Origin: Chthonomonadia bacterium
GTDB lineage: Bacteria > Armatimonadota > HRBIN16
Reading direction: 5' to 3'
Assembly: GCA_013314755.1 (NCBI GenBank)
Contig: JABUFA010000001.1
Span: 250,183-314,182 of the forward strand
Length of the DNA: 64,000 nucleotides
Position numbers and translations under genes: made by a program. Below the pieces are notes generated by a model, which was not told the DNA's origin, made no database searches, and worked only from the letters and a program-made list of their open reading frames with translations. Of the stretch, positions 43,559 to 53,418 are shown piece after piece (positions within the stretch are counted from its first letter, which is position 1; each line of letters begins with the position of its first letter).

Positions 43559-45010
43559 TCAGTCCAGCCCCAGCTGATGCCATATCTGGTCAATACGTTG
43601 TTTGACCTCTGGCGACATGGTGATGACCTCTGGCCACTCACGGGTGAAGCCTTCAGAGGGCCACTTGCGGGTGGCGTCAAAACCTATCTTAGAGCCGAAG
43701 CCCAGCATCCGCGAAGCGTGGTCCAGCACGTCAATCGGTCCGCGCGTAACCAGCATATCGCGCTCGGGGTCAATGTTGTTGGTGAACCGCCAGATGACCT
43801 CGTACATATCGTGCACGTTCACGTCATCGTCCACCACGATGATGATTTTGGTGAACATCAGCTGCCCCAGTCCCCACAGCGCGTTCATCACTTTGAAGGC
43901 GTGCCCCGGATACCGCTTTTTGATGGAGACTATCGCCAGGTTATGGAAGCAGGCTTCCACCGGCAGGTTCATGTCCACGATTTCGGGCACCATCAGCCGA
44001 ATAAGGGGCAGGAAGATACGCTCCGTGGCTTTGCCCAGCCAGGCATCCTCCATTGGCGGGCGACCGACGATAGTGGCGGGATACACGGGATTCCTGCGGT
44101 GCGTGACGGCGGTGACATGAAACACCGGATAGAGGTCTGCCAGGCTGTAATAGCCCGTGTGGTCACCGAAGGGACCTTCCATCACGCGCTCGCCCGGGTT
44201 CACGTAGCCCTCCAGCACGATTTCGGCGTCGGCGGGAACCCACACGTCCACCGTCTTGCACTTCACCAGCTCCACCGGCTGGCGGCGCAGGAAACCTGCA
44301 AACATCATCTCGTCGATTCCGGGGGGCAGGGGGGCAGTGGCGGAGTAGGTCAGCGCAGGGTCGCCACCAAGCACAACGGCAACCTGAATGGGCTGTTGCT
44401 TCTCCTCGGCGAGGCGATAGTGCTCTGCACCCACCTTGTGCAACTGCCAGTGCATGGCGGTGGTGTTCCGGTTCAGTACCTGAATCCGATACATGCCCAC
44501 GTTACGCTTGCCGGTGTTTGGGTCATGCGTAAACACCAGTGGCAGGGTGATATAGCGACCGCCGTCTTCGGGCCAGCATTTCAGGTGGGGCAGCTTCTCG
44601 ATGTCCACCTCGTCACCGGTCAGCACCACCTGCTGACACAGCCCGTCCCCTCCGCGCTTTTTGGGCGGCATATCCGCCAGGCGCAGGAGCTTGGGCAACA
44701 TACCTATCTTTTCGATGAAGCGTTCGGGGATTTCGGGCTTGAGCAGGTTCTCGATCTCGCGGGCAATCTCTTCGAAGTCCTGCACGCCCAGAGCCATGCT
44801 CATGCGTCTGCGCGAGCCGAAGGTGTTGATTGCCACCGGAATATCATAGCCTTTTGGTCCTTCAATCAGCAATGCCGGACCGCCCGATTTCATCACCCGG
44901 TCGGCGACTTCGGTAATCTCCAGAACGGGGTCTAAAGGGTAGGAGATGCGCTTCAGCTCTCCCTGCTGTTCCAGAATCTCCAGAAAATGCTGAAAATCGC
45001 GGTATGCCAT
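43559..45010 (-). CDS. UbiD family decarboxylase (menaquinone/aromatic acid type)
   Basis: The 483-residue protein opens with MAYRDFQHFLEILEQQGEL and shows the UbiD prenyl-FMN enzyme layout: PKGYDIPVAINTFGSRRRMSMAL, NVGMYRIQVLNRNTTAMHWQ, ERVMEGPFGDHTGYYS, PVYPATIVGRPPMEDAWLGKA and DHASRMLGFGSKIGFDATRK. This is the variant annotated as menaquinone-biosynthesis decarboxylase in many bacteria; it needs a UbiX partner, not present here. A role in quinone synthesis is likely but could also be degradation of an aromatic acid. It is followed with no gap by the PAP2 gene. Confidence 0.9.
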   Translation of the reverse strand: MAYRDFQHFLEILEQQGELKRISYPLDPVLEITEVADRVMKSGGPALLIEGPKGYDIPVAINTFGSRRRMSMALGVQDFEEIAREIENLLKPEIPERFIEKIGMLPKLLRLADMPPKKRGGDGLCQQVVLTGDEVDIEKLPHLKCWPEDGGRYITLPLVFTHDPNTGKRNVGMYRIQVLNRNTTAMHWQLHKVGAEHYRLAEEKQQPIQVAVVLGGDPALTYSATAPLPPGIDEMMFAGFLRRQPVELVKCKTVDVWVPADAEIVLEGYVNPGERVMEGPFGDHTGYYSLADLYPVFHVTAVTHRRNPVYPATIVGRPPMEDAWLGKATERIFLPLIRLMVPEIVDMNLPVEACFHNLAIVSIKKRYPGHAFKVMNALWGLGQLMFTKIIIVVDDDVNVHDMYEVIWRFTNNIDPERDMLVTRGPIDVLDHASRMLGFGSKIGFDATRKWPSEGFTREWPEVITMSPEVKQRIDQIWHQLGLD

Positions 45011-45135
45011 GGGTACACCTCTCCTTGACGGGATAAATGTACCCGAAAGGCGCGCGATTGTGCAAAGGGGAGGTATTGCTGGGGCGAGGGCGGTTCACCA
45101 GGGGTTCGCCCTCCAGACTGGCGCATCCATTATCC

Positions 45136-45158
45136 CTGGGCGGCTTGCGCCGCCCCAG
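45136..45158. repeat. Intergenic hairpin
   Basis: GGGCGGC and GCCGCCC pair around a four-base loop, inside the 206-base gap between divergent genes. A second, weaker GC-rich inverted repeat lies near 45085-45115. Both resemble the repeat modules seen near 25100-25570. Confidence 0.4.
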
Positions 45159-45216
45159 AATGCGTTTCAGTAGAACAGAAGGGGATACTTTGCCTGCTCG
45201 CGAATAGAGCTCCACC

Positions 45217-46347
45217 ATGTCCATTCCACACGAACATATCAGCTGGCTTGCACAGACGGCGCAGAAGCTTTTGCAGGGCTGTCAGACGAAGGCGCACGAT
45301 GGCACGATACTGTACACCCCCGACGGCAAAGCTCACTACGCCGCGCTGTGGACCCGCGACTTCGCCTACATGGTGGAAAACGCTGGCGACCTGATGCATC
45401 CCAGACACATTGAAGGCTGTATCCGCTACCTGGTGCGAGCACAGCGCAAAGACGGAGCAGTTCCCGACCGTGTGCGCCCCGATGGCGTGCCCGTGTACGT
45501 TGCGGGACCAGAGAGCAATCCGCTGGGTGAGCCGAATCTGGACAACCCGCCCTTTCTGGTGATCGCGGTGGATGCATACCTGCAGCGCGTACCCGCCTCC
45601 CGACGGGCGTCGCTATTCGAGGAGTGGTCACAGGTGTTGGACATCGGCATGGACTGGATTCCGCTCAGCCCCAGCGGACTGGTGTACAACAACCCCGACA
45701 AGCCTCACTCTCCCTATGGCTTCACCGACTGCATCGGCAAGACGGGCGAGCTGTTGATGGAATCCCTGCTCTACTGGCAGGCTTGCCGAATGCTGGAGCG
45801 GTGGCATCGGCAGGTGGGCAGGGGGCAACGCGCCGCGGAATACAGTCGTCGTGCCAGACAGGTGGAGCAGAATATCGGCAGATTATGGGATGAAAAGGCA
45901 GAAGCCTTCCTCGCCGCGACGGTGGACTGCCGACAGGTGGACATCTGGGGCAATGCGTATGCGCTGGCTATCGGCTTCCCGCTGGGCGAGCGCAGGGCGA
46001 AGGTTCAACGGCTGTTAACAAAGCGCCACGAAGACTATCTGTGGAAAGGGCAGGTGCGCCACCTGTTTAAAGGCGAGTACTGGCAGAGATTACTTACACC
46101 CGTCGCACCAGACCGTTACCAGAACGGCGCATACTGGGCAACTGCAACAGGCTGGGTGCTGAAGGCAATCCACCCGGTCAACCCGCAGCTGGCTGAGCAC
46201 ATTTTCGCGGAGCTGATAGAGGACTTCAGGGCGAACGGCGTTTACGAGTGCGTGCATCCCGAATACCGCCAGCTGGAGAGCTATGTGGTCAGCGCGTGCA
46301 ATCCGCTGGGCGCTGCGCGCAGCCTGTGGGCTCGCCGGGAAAGGTAA
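45217..46347 (+). CDS. Six-hairpin (alpha/alpha toroid) glycosidase-like protein, 376 aa
   Basis: The protein has the pattern of six-hairpin glycosidases: ALWTRDFAYMVENAGDL near residue 45, CIRYLVRAQRKDGAVPDRV, DNPPFLVIAVDAYLQ, YGFTDCIGKTGELLMESLLY and NGAYWATATGWVLKAI. It has no signal peptide and no visible carbohydrate-binding module. The family (GH63/GH15-like or an unclassified amylo-type enzyme) cannot be settled by eye. It opens the glycan-degradation block and is 60 bases from a GH27 gene, with no terminator between them. Confidence 0.75.
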   Translation: MSIPHEHISWLAQTAQKLLQGCQTKAHDGTILYTPDGKAHYAALWTRDFAYMVENAGDLMHPRHIEGCIRYLVRAQRKDGAVPDRVRPDGVPVYVAGPESNPLGEPNLDNPPFLVIAVDAYLQRVPASRRASLFEEWSQVLDIGMDWIPLSPSGLVYNNPDKPHSPYGFTDCIGKTGELLMESLLYWQACRMLERWHRQVGRGQRAAEYSRRARQVEQNIGRLWDEKAEAFLAATVDCRQVDIWGNAYALAIGFPLGERRAKVQRLLTKRHEDYLWKGQVRHLFKGEYWQRLLTPVAPDRYQNGAYWATATGWVLKAIHPVNPQLAEHIFAELIEDFRANGVYECVHPEYRQLESYVVSACNPLGAARSLWARRER

Positions 46348-46407
46348 CCGCTTCCTCTTCCGCGAAGTATAGATTTAAAACCAACGACGCTTGAAGGAGA
46401 GGAGCAG

Positions 46408-47529
46408 ATGCTGGCACCAACACCCCCTATGGGATGGAATAGCTGGAACACCTTTGGCGCGGAGATACACGAGGAGCTGATTCGCCAGACCGCGGATGTG
46501 TTCGTGGAGGCGGGGCTGAAAGAGGCAGGATACACCTACGTGGTGATTGACGACCTGTGGGAAGCGGACGAGCGCGACGACAAAGGGCGCCTTGTGCCTG
46601 ACCCCAAAAAGTTCCCCAGCGGAATGAAGGCGCTGGCAGACTACGTGCATAGCAAGGGACTGAAGTTCGGAATCTACTCCTGCGCAGGCACGCACACCTG
46701 CGCGGGTAAGCCTGCCAGCTACGGCTACGAGGAGATTGACGCCCAGACCTTTGCCGAGTGGGGCGTGGATTTTCTGAAATACGACTACTGCTACAAGCCC
46801 GCCGGGGTGGACGGACCTTCGCTCTACCGGCGAATGGGACAGGCTCTGCGTGCCACCGGACGCCCCATCGTGTTCAGCCTGTGCGAGTGGGGAACCAATG
46901 AGCCGTGGAAATGGGGCGCCAGCGTGGGCGGGCACATGTGGCGCACCACCGGCGACATCAACGACTCGTGGCAGAGCATCGAACAGATTGGCTTTAGCCA
47001 GAACGGGCTGGAAGCGTACGCCGGTCCCGACCACTGGAACGACCCCGACATGCTGGTGGTGGGCATGTACGGCAGGGGCAACGTGGCGCGGGGCGGTTGT
47101 ACCGATAATGAATACCGGGTGCATTTCGCCCTGTGGTGTCTGCTGGCGGCGCCGCTGATGATTGGCTGTGACGTGCGCAACATGAACACATTCACGCACC
47201 AGCTGCTGACCCACAAAGGGCTGATTGCCATCAACCAGGACCCGCTGGGGCGACAGGGCTTCCGCGTGGGCGTGGAATGGGACAAGTTTGAAACGTGGAT
47301 GAAGCCGCTGGCGGACGGTTCGGTGGCGGTAGGGCTGTTCAACCGGCACGACAGCTGGCGGCGAGTCATCACCGCCCCGTGGGAGTCGCTGGGCATCCAC
47401 GACCGCCGACCCTGCCGGGTGCAGAATGTGATTACCGGCGAGGACTACGGCGTGTACACCCGCTTCTTCGGGGCGCCCGTAGACCCGCACGATGTGGTGG
47501 TGGTGAAGATTACCCCGGTAAAGGATTGA
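46408..47529 (+). CDS. GH27 alpha-galactosidase
   Basis: GH27 enzymes release terminal alpha-galactose (or N-acetylgalactosamine) with retention. The 373-residue protein has PTPPMGWNSWNTFG at the start, VVIDDLWE, GLKFGIYSCAGTHTC, WGVDFLKYDYC with the nucleophile D126, and DHWNDPDMLVVG, which carries the acid/base aspartate. LLAAPLMIGCDVRNM and INQDPLGRQG are further GH27 signatures. A short beta domain ends the protein. No signal peptide is visible, so it is likely cytosolic. GAGGAG precedes the ATG. Confidence 0.95.
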   Translation: MLAPTPPMGWNSWNTFGAEIHEELIRQTADVFVEAGLKEAGYTYVVIDDLWEADERDDKGRLVPDPKKFPSGMKALADYVHSKGLKFGIYSCAGTHTCAGKPASYGYEEIDAQTFAEWGVDFLKYDYCYKPAGVDGPSLYRRMGQALRATGRPIVFSLCEWGTNEPWKWGASVGGHMWRTTGDINDSWQSIEQIGFSQNGLEAYAGPDHWNDPDMLVVGMYGRGNVARGGCTDNEYRVHFALWCLLAAPLMIGCDVRNMNTFTHQLLTHKGLIAINQDPLGRQGFRVGVEWDKFETWMKPLADGSVAVGLFNRHDSWRRVITAPWESLGIHDRRPCRVQNVITGEDYGVYTRFFGAPVDPHDVVVVKITPVKD

Positions 47530-47538
47530 AAGCAAGCG

Positions 47539-47559
47539 GGGGGAGGGTGTACCTCCCCC
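47539..47559 (+). terminator. Hairpin between GH27 and DUF5696 genes
   Basis: GGGGGAGG pairs with CCTCCCCC around a five-base loop ten bases after the GH27 stop; a short pyrimidine-rich stretch follows. It may reduce read-through into the next gene. Confidence 0.55.
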
Positions 47560-47579
47560 TTCACATCTTGGAGACAGAC

Positions 47580-49418
47580 ATGGGTGTGGATGCCATCCTG
47601 CAATTGCAAAACGAGCATATCGTCTTCACTCTGAACGAAGATGGTTCAGCATACCTCATTGATAAACGCACCGATACCCACTGGCGCATGATGTCCGTTG
47701 CCCTGCAGGAAGAGGGAGAGGTGGACGAAGGGCATGTGTGGCTGCGCAACGAGCGGTCGGTGTGCGAGCAATATCCCGGGCGGTTCCGAGTCCATCGTGA
47801 AGGCAGGTTCCTGCGCTACGTGCTTTACGGGCGCGAGGGACAGGCAGAGGGAAGCTTCCTCTGCGCGATAGACCTGGATGGGGAATGGCTGGAGTTTCGG
47901 CTGGTGAATATCGACGAGGGACTTCCTAGCCTTGTCTTCCCCCCGCCGATGGAATCCGAGAGCCTCGTCTTTCCGGTGGGGGTCGGTCGGTGGGTGACCA
48001 GACCGCTTTCCCAGCGGTATATCTGGACGCTGTACTCGCGCCTGAATATGCGCTGGTTCGGTGGTCTGCGCGGCGACAACGGCTGGATGGCAGTTTTTAC
48101 CGAAGGGCACGCCGATGCAGGCGTTTTGACCACCCAGCTCGCCAGCGCACCTATCTGGCTGAAATCGCTGGGCAGGTGGACGCCTCGGGCGGTACGCTAT
48201 CGTTTCATCACGGGCGGCTACGTGGGCATGGCGAAGGCGTATCGCGCCTGGGCAAAGGAACAGGGGCTGTTCCGCTCTCTGCAGGAGAAGATGGAGCAAA
48301 CCCCTGCCCTGCGCAACCTGCTGGGCGGGCGCATCCTGAGCTTCATGCAGGCGTTACCCTTCCATCCGTCGCTGGCGCAGGAACGCTGGCAAAGCGTGGG
48401 CGACCCCGAAGCACGCGACGGCATTCAGATACACTCCACGCATCGCCAGGTGCTGGAAACCCTTCGCGAAATCCGTGCGCTGGGCGACTTTCACGGTATC
48501 GCGGTGGTGCGAGGCTGGATAGCGGGCGGATACGATGAATCCCATCCCGACATCTGGCCCCCGGAGCCTTCGCTGGGAACGGTGGAGGAACTGGCAGAGC
48601 TGTGCCGCGGGCTGGATGGCATCACCGTTGCCCTGCACGACAACTATCAGGACATCTACGCCCGCTGTCCCAGCTTTCCACACGGTGTGGTTCGCAGGCG
48701 GAACGGCAGGTTGCTGGCGGGGGGCTTCTGGGCTGGCGGACAGGCGTATATCCTGAATTCGCGCGACAGCCTGGCTTATGCCCAGCGTAACTGGGAGGCG
48801 ATAGGCACGCTGAACCCACAGGCGATGTTCATCGATACCACAACCGCCACCCAGCTCTACGAGTCGTGGGAGCCGGGCAACACTCTGACGCGCGCGCAGG
48901 ATGAACACTACAAAACCGAACTGCTGAGGTTCTTCAAAGAGCTCGGTGTGGTGCTGGGCAGTGAGGAGTCTGCGGAGTTCGGCGTGCCGATTGTGGACTG
49001 GCTGGAGGGTCGCCACCGCCACGTGCCGGGCGAGTCGATCCCGCTGTGGCCGCTGGTCTTTCACGATGCGGTGTTCTGCACGCGCTACTGGCTGAACCCG
49101 GGTTTCAACGACCCTGTTTCGCCCCATGTGCCCCGCTGGCTGCCCGATATGCTCTGGGGATATGTGCTGTTGTTCGGGCTGGAGGGCGAGAACTGGCAGA
49201 GGAGGCGCGAGTTCTTCCTGAACACCCGGCATGTGGACGAGTGGAACGCCCGCATTGGCATGGCGGAGATGACCGCTCACCGTTACCTGAGCGAGGACCG
49301 ACTGGTAGAGCAGACCGAGTTCTCCACCGGTGAAGCAATTATTGCCAACTTCGCCTCCGAGGCGCGGCAGGTAGATAGCATTACCATTCCACCGGGGAGC
49401 TATGTGATACGCAGCTAG
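47580..49418 (+). CDS. DUF5696-type glycoside hydrolase-like protein, 612 aa
   Basis: The N-terminal beta domain includes NEHIVFTLNEDGSAYLIDK. A central barrel-like region has GWMAVFTEGHADAG, VRYRFITGGYVGMAKAYRAW, DGITVALHDNYQDIYARCPS, PQAMFIDTTTATQLYE and GVVLGSEESAEFGVPIVDW, which suggest an (beta/alpha)8 hydrolase; the Asp in MFIDTT and Glu in GSEES are candidate catalytic residues. The layout resembles DUF5696 proteins, related to GH101-like enzymes. I chose ATG 47580 after GGAG; the frame is open upstream through the GH27 region but that part is a shadow of it. No signal peptide. Confidence 0.78.
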   Translation: MGVDAILQLQNEHIVFTLNEDGSAYLIDKRTDTHWRMMSVALQEEGEVDEGHVWLRNERSVCEQYPGRFRVHREGRFLRYVLYGREGQAEGSFLCAIDLDGEWLEFRLVNIDEGLPSLVFPPPMESESLVFPVGVGRWVTRPLSQRYIWTLYSRLNMRWFGGLRGDNGWMAVFTEGHADAGVLTTQLASAPIWLKSLGRWTPRAVRYRFITGGYVGMAKAYRAWAKEQGLFRSLQEKMEQTPALRNLLGGRILSFMQALPFHPSLAQERWQSVGDPEARDGIQIHSTHRQVLETLREIRALGDFHGIAVVRGWIAGGYDESHPDIWPPEPSLGTVEELAELCRGLDGITVALHDNYQDIYARCPSFPHGVVRRRNGRLLAGGFWAGGQAYILNSRDSLAYAQRNWEAIGTLNPQAMFIDTTTATQLYESWEPGNTLTRAQDEHYKTELLRFFKELGVVLGSEESAEFGVPIVDWLEGRHRHVPGESIPLWPLVFHDAVFCTRYWLNPGFNDPVSPHVPRWLPDMLWGYVLLFGLEGENWQRRREFFLNTRHVDEWNARIGMAEMTAHRYLSEDRLVEQTEFSTGEAIIANFASEARQVDSITIPPGSYVIRS

Positions 49419-49430
49419 AACGGCTTTGGC

Positions 49431-49666
49431 TTTGGAGTGCTGAAGCTTGCTTCAGCATACTGTAGGGGGGATCCCTTTGGAGTGAAGCTTGCTTCAGCAG
49501 ACCCTTAACCTGCGTCAGCAGGTTTTGCTAAGTGTAGCCTGCGACTTTCAGTCGCAAGGTTGTCGTAAAAAAGCATCCCTGCAACTGGAAGTTGCGGGCT
49601 ACCCATGACGAAGCCTCCTGCGTCAGCAGGTTTCGTTCTGTGTTGCCTGCGATTTCCAATCGCAAG
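49431..49666. repeat. Modular hairpin repeat, copy 1
   Basis: The 304-base gap is filled by short palindromic modules: CTGAAGCTTGCTTCAG (49440-49455, and a variant at 49483-49498), ACCTGCGTCAGCAGGT (49508-49523 and, without the first A, near 49617), TGCGACTTTCAGTCGCA (49540-49556), TGCAACTGGAAGTTGCGGGC (49580-49599) and TGCGATTTCCAATCGCA (49648-49664). The same modules in the same order occur at 63667-63849. No gene is seen here. Confidence 0.85.
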
Positions 49667-49722
49667 GTCAACGGGAATCGGAAAACAGTTTTTAGCAAAA
49701 TCTTGAGCACGAGGAGACAGCC

Positions 49723-52128
49723 ATGCGTGTGTCGACCGAAAGTTATCCCTTCGCGGAGCGGAACAAGGGGCGACCGTGGGACGAACGCGGCATCTGGCAG
49801 GCGAAATGGATTACCAGCGGGGAGCCGCTCCAACCGCCTTATGTGCTTGCCTTTCGCAATCGGTTTACCGTACAGACCGAAGAGACCGTACGCATCCACG
49901 TCACCGCCGACGAACGCTACGAGCTGCACCTGGACGGCAGGCGCATCGGGCGGGGACCGGAGCGCGGCGACCGCCACCACTGGTTCTTTGAGACCTACGA
50001 CCTGCCCCTGACGCCGGGCGAGCATGTGCTGGTGGCGCGGGTGTGGGTGCTGGGCGACCTGTCCCCGGTGGCGCAGATGAGTCTGCCACCGCAGGGGCTG
50101 GTGGTGTGTGCGGACGACCCGAAGTGGGACGAGGCGCTGAACACGGGCACTGCCGGATGGGAGTATAAACGGCTGGACGGATTCGAAATGGACCCTGCGT
50201 TTGGCGGATGGTTTACGGGCGCCACGCTGAAGGTGGACGGAACCCGCGTGCCGTGGGGCTGGGAGCGCGGCGAGGGCGAAGGCTGGCAAACCGTTGTAGC
50301 GCGTCAACCCGCCATTTCGTACCACCGCGGCGACCGTCTGCCCGAGCACGTGCTGGAGCCTGCTTCCCTTCCTCCCATGCTGGAACGCCCCTGGCAGGGA
50401 GCGAAAGTGCGCTTCGTGGCGGACCTCCGGGCGGAGAGCACCGCCGATATACCCATCCGCCTCGACGAGCACCTGCCAGCGGAAGCAGAGGCGTGGCAAA
50501 ACCTGCTGGACGGCAACGCTCCGCTCCATATCCCCGCGCACACCGCCCGGCGCGTGATTATTGACCTGCAGAACTACGTCTGCGCCTACCCGGAAGTGGT
50601 GCTGAGTGCTGGCGGGAAGGCTCTGGTGCGGATACACTGGCAGGAGTCGCTGTACGAAGACCCGCGTCGCAGCGTGAAAGGCAACCGCGACGAGATCGAG
50701 GGCAAGTACTTCTGCATGACATGGCATCTGAAGGACGGCTACGGGGACACCTTCATCACCGACGGCGGGCAGGAGCGACAGTTCACCAGTCACTGGTGGC
50801 GTGCCGGGCGATATGTGGAGGTCGTGGTGCGCACCGCAGACGAACCGCTGACCATCAACCGCCTGGCATTTCTGGAGACGCGCTACCCGCTGGAGCCCGA
50901 AAGCCGTTTCACCGCCGACGACGAGCGCATCCAGCCCATTACGGACATCGCGGTGCGCGCCCTGCAGATGTGCTCCCACGAAACCTACATGGACTGCCCC
51001 TTCTATGAGCAGCTGATGTACGTGGGCGATACGCGCCTACAGGTACTGGTGACGTATGTGCTGACGCGCGATGACCGCCTGCCCCGAAAGGCTCTGCGCA
51101 TGTTCGATTCTTCGCGCATCAACCGCGGCATCACGCAGTCGCGCTATCCGTCACGCCTGGAGCAGATTATCCCGCCCTTCTCGCTCTACTGGGTGGCGAT
51201 GGTACACGATTTCGCCATGTGGCGTGATGACCTCACCTTCGTGCGGTCGCTGATGCCGGGCGTGCGCAGTGTGATGGAGGCGCATCTGGCGCAGGTGGAC
51301 GAAAACGGGCTGTTCCGCTGGATAGACGGCTGGAACTATGCGGACTGGGTGCCCGGATGGCGTGGAGGGATTCCGCCGGCAAGCGAGGGCATCTCCGGCG
51401 TGCATCACTGGCAGGTGGTGTACACTCTCAACCTGTGGGCGGAGCTGGAGCAGATGCTCGGCGAGCACGAGCTGGCACAGCGCGCCCGACGGTGTCGCGA
51501 TGCCACCGCCGGGGCAGGCGTCGCCGCCTTCTGGGACGACCAGCGCGGACTGCTTGCCGATGACCTGAGCCACGAACACTTCTCCGAGCATACCCAGTGC
51601 TTCGCCATCCTGAGCGGCTGTCTGGAGGAGCAGAGGATTCAGCGCATCGCACAGACCCTGCTTCAGCCCAACGACCTCGCGAAGGCGACGGTCTACTTCT
51701 CGCACTACCTGTTCGAGGTGTTCCGCCTGCTCCATCAGCCGGATGCCATCCTGCAGAGGCTGGACCTGTGGTACGGCTTTGTGCAGAACGGGCTGAAGAC
51801 CACCATTGAATCGCCCGAACCTACCCGTTCGGACTGCCACGCATGGGGCGCGCATCCGATATATCACTTCTACACCAGCCTGCTGGGCATTCGCCCTGCC
51901 GAACCCGGCTTTCGCCGAGTGCGCATCGAGCCGCAGCTGGGCAGATTGAACAGCGTACAGGCGACGTTGGTGCATCCGCAGGGCGAGATAAGCGTTTCTC
52001 TCACGCGAAAAGACAGTACGCTCAGCGGGCAGATAACCCTGCCTGAAACTCTATCAGGTGTGCTTGTCCTGCCGACGGGGGAGATGCCTCTGCACGGGGG
52101 GAAACAGGATGTAGAAGCCGCTGTGTAA
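49723..52128 (+). CDS. GH78 alpha-L-rhamnosidase-like enzyme, 801 aa
   Basis: The protein has the GH78 order: an N-terminal beta-sandwich (VRIHVTADERYELHLDGRRIG, about residues 55-75), a second beta domain (about 260-400), an (alpha/alpha)6 barrel with METYMDCPFYEQ-type motif seen here as HETYMDCPFYEQLMYVGDTR (about 419-438), WIDGWNYADWVPGW, and SDCHAWGAHPIYHFY (about 703-717), then a C-terminal beta domain. The acidic residues in these motifs form the usual active site. It would remove alpha-L-rhamnose from pectin-type or glycoside substrates. No signal peptide. GAGGAG precedes the ATG. Confidence 0.9.
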   Translation: MRVSTESYPFAERNKGRPWDERGIWQAKWITSGEPLQPPYVLAFRNRFTVQTEETVRIHVTADERYELHLDGRRIGRGPERGDRHHWFFETYDLPLTPGEHVLVARVWVLGDLSPVAQMSLPPQGLVVCADDPKWDEALNTGTAGWEYKRLDGFEMDPAFGGWFTGATLKVDGTRVPWGWERGEGEGWQTVVARQPAISYHRGDRLPEHVLEPASLPPMLERPWQGAKVRFVADLRAESTADIPIRLDEHLPAEAEAWQNLLDGNAPLHIPAHTARRVIIDLQNYVCAYPEVVLSAGGKALVRIHWQESLYEDPRRSVKGNRDEIEGKYFCMTWHLKDGYGDTFITDGGQERQFTSHWWRAGRYVEVVVRTADEPLTINRLAFLETRYPLEPESRFTADDERIQPITDIAVRALQMCSHETYMDCPFYEQLMYVGDTRLQVLVTYVLTRDDRLPRKALRMFDSSRINRGITQSRYPSRLEQIIPPFSLYWVAMVHDFAMWRDDLTFVRSLMPGVRSVMEAHLAQVDENGLFRWIDGWNYADWVPGWRGGIPPASEGISGVHHWQVVYTLNLWAELEQMLGEHELAQRARRCRDATAGAGVAAFWDDQRGLLADDLSHEHFSEHTQCFAILSGCLEEQRIQRIAQTLLQPNDLAKATVYFSHYLFEVFRLLHQPDAILQRLDLWYGFVQNGLKTTIESPEPTRSDCHAWGAHPIYHFYTSLLGIRPAEPGFRRVRIEPQLGRLNSVQATLVHPQGEISVSLTRKDSTLSGQITLPETLSGVLVLPTGEMPLHGGKQDVEAAV

Positions 52129-52146
52129 GCGAAAGGAGAAGGAGAC

Positions 52147-53349
52147 ATGGTTACTATCGAACGAACCGAGCAGGGCTATCGGCTGTTGCGCAACGGGGAG
52201 CCGTTCTTCATCAAAGGCGCGGTCGGTAACCGCTTTCTGGAGAGGCTGGTGCAGGCTGGAGGCAACTCCATCCGCGCTGGAGTAAAAGACCTGGACACCG
52301 CCCACGCGCTGGGCTTGACGGTGCTGGTGAACCTGCCGTTTGGCAAGCCGCGCTGGGGCTTTGACTATACCGACCGCGCCGCTGTGGCAAAGCAGATGGA
52401 AGACCTGCGCCAGACTGTGCAATCCGTGAAAGACCATCCCGCCCTGCTGATGTGGGCAATCGGCAACGAGCTGGAGATATGGACAACACCTGAACAGCGT
52501 GAGCCATTGTGGCGTGCAGTGGACGAGGCGGCGCAGATGATACACGAAGTGGACGGCAGGCATCCCGTCATCACGCCGGTGGGCTGTGACTACCGGCATC
52601 TGCTGTGGGAGATTGATGCACTGTGTCCTGGGCTGGATGCCATCGGCATCAACGCCTATCAGGACATGCTGACCCTGCCGGAAGACCTGCGTCAGCTGCG
52701 CTGGGAACGCCCTTACGTGGTCACCGAGTTCGGTCCACGCGGGCACTGGCAGGTGATTAAGACACCCTGGGGCATGCCCATTGAGGATTCCAGCACCCAC
52801 AAGGCGGAGTTCTATCGCCGCGCCTACGAACACGCGGTGTTGGACCGCCCGAACTGCCTGGGGGCGTACGTCTTCCACTGGAGCTTCCACCACGAGAAGA
52901 CGCATACCTGGTACGGGATGTTTCTGGAGGACGGCAGTGCCACCGAGTCGGTAGAGGTGATGCAGTACTTCTGGACGGGACACTATCCGCGCAACCGCTG
53001 TCCACGCATCGAGGAGATGTACGTCCAGCAGGGGGATGGTTCACCCCAGCGCGTTTACGCCACCCTTCAGGCGGGCGCGGTTGTTCAGGCGACCGTTGAG
53101 GCATCCGACCCCGACGGCGACCCGCTGAGCATCCGCTGGGAACTGCGCCCGGATGTGGCGGACAATCCAAACGTCGGCGGCGACCGCGAGGAGCCAGTAC
53201 AGCCGATTGCCGGCGCGATTCTGGATGCCAGCGGGAACCGGGCGACGGTGCAGATGCCCCAGCAGGCTGGCAGGTATCGCCTGTTTGTGTACGTGTTTGA
53301 CGGGGCAGAGAACGCAGCCACTGCCAACATGCCCCTGCTGGTGGTGTAG
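52147..53349 (+). CDS. GH2-like (beta/alpha)8 glycosidase with Ig-like C-terminus, 400 aa
   Basis: The barrel resembles the catalytic domain of GH2 (beta-glucuronidase/galactosidase). LRNGEPFFIKGAVGN opens it, LLMWAIGNELEIW holds the acid/base Glu (near residue 108), GINAYQDMLTLPEDL follows, and VVTEFGPRGHW holds the likely nucleophile (near 193). The N-terminal jelly roll of full GH2 enzymes is missing. A C-terminal Ig-like domain (about 305-400) contains EASDPDGDPLSIRWEL and RLFVYVFDGAENAATANMP. It lies 18 bases after the GH78 gene, so the two are probably cotranscribed. Substrate unknown. Confidence 0.85.
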   Translation: MVTIERTEQGYRLLRNGEPFFIKGAVGNRFLERLVQAGGNSIRAGVKDLDTAHALGLTVLVNLPFGKPRWGFDYTDRAAVAKQMEDLRQTVQSVKDHPALLMWAIGNELEIWTTPEQREPLWRAVDEAAQMIHEVDGRHPVITPVGCDYRHLLWEIDALCPGLDAIGINAYQDMLTLPEDLRQLRWERPYVVTEFGPRGHWQVIKTPWGMPIEDSSTHKAEFYRRAYEHAVLDRPNCLGAYVFHWSFHHEKTHTWYGMFLEDGSATESVEVMQYFWTGHYPRNRCPRIEEMYVQQGDGSPQRVYATLQAGAVVQATVEASDPDGDPLSIRWELRPDVADNPNVGGDREEPVQPIAGAILDASGNRATVQMPQQAGRYRLFVYVFDGAENAATANMPLLVV

Positions 53350-53418
53350 ACCTGGGCAGGCATACAGGATTCATAAAAGGAGACGCCCCCGCACAACGTC
53401 GGGAAGGAGGGACTAAAA

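Noticed and set aside
49528..50979. Minus-strand open frame of 483 aa
   Set aside because: It is antisense to the GH78 gene and starts inside it, ending in the hairpin repeat.
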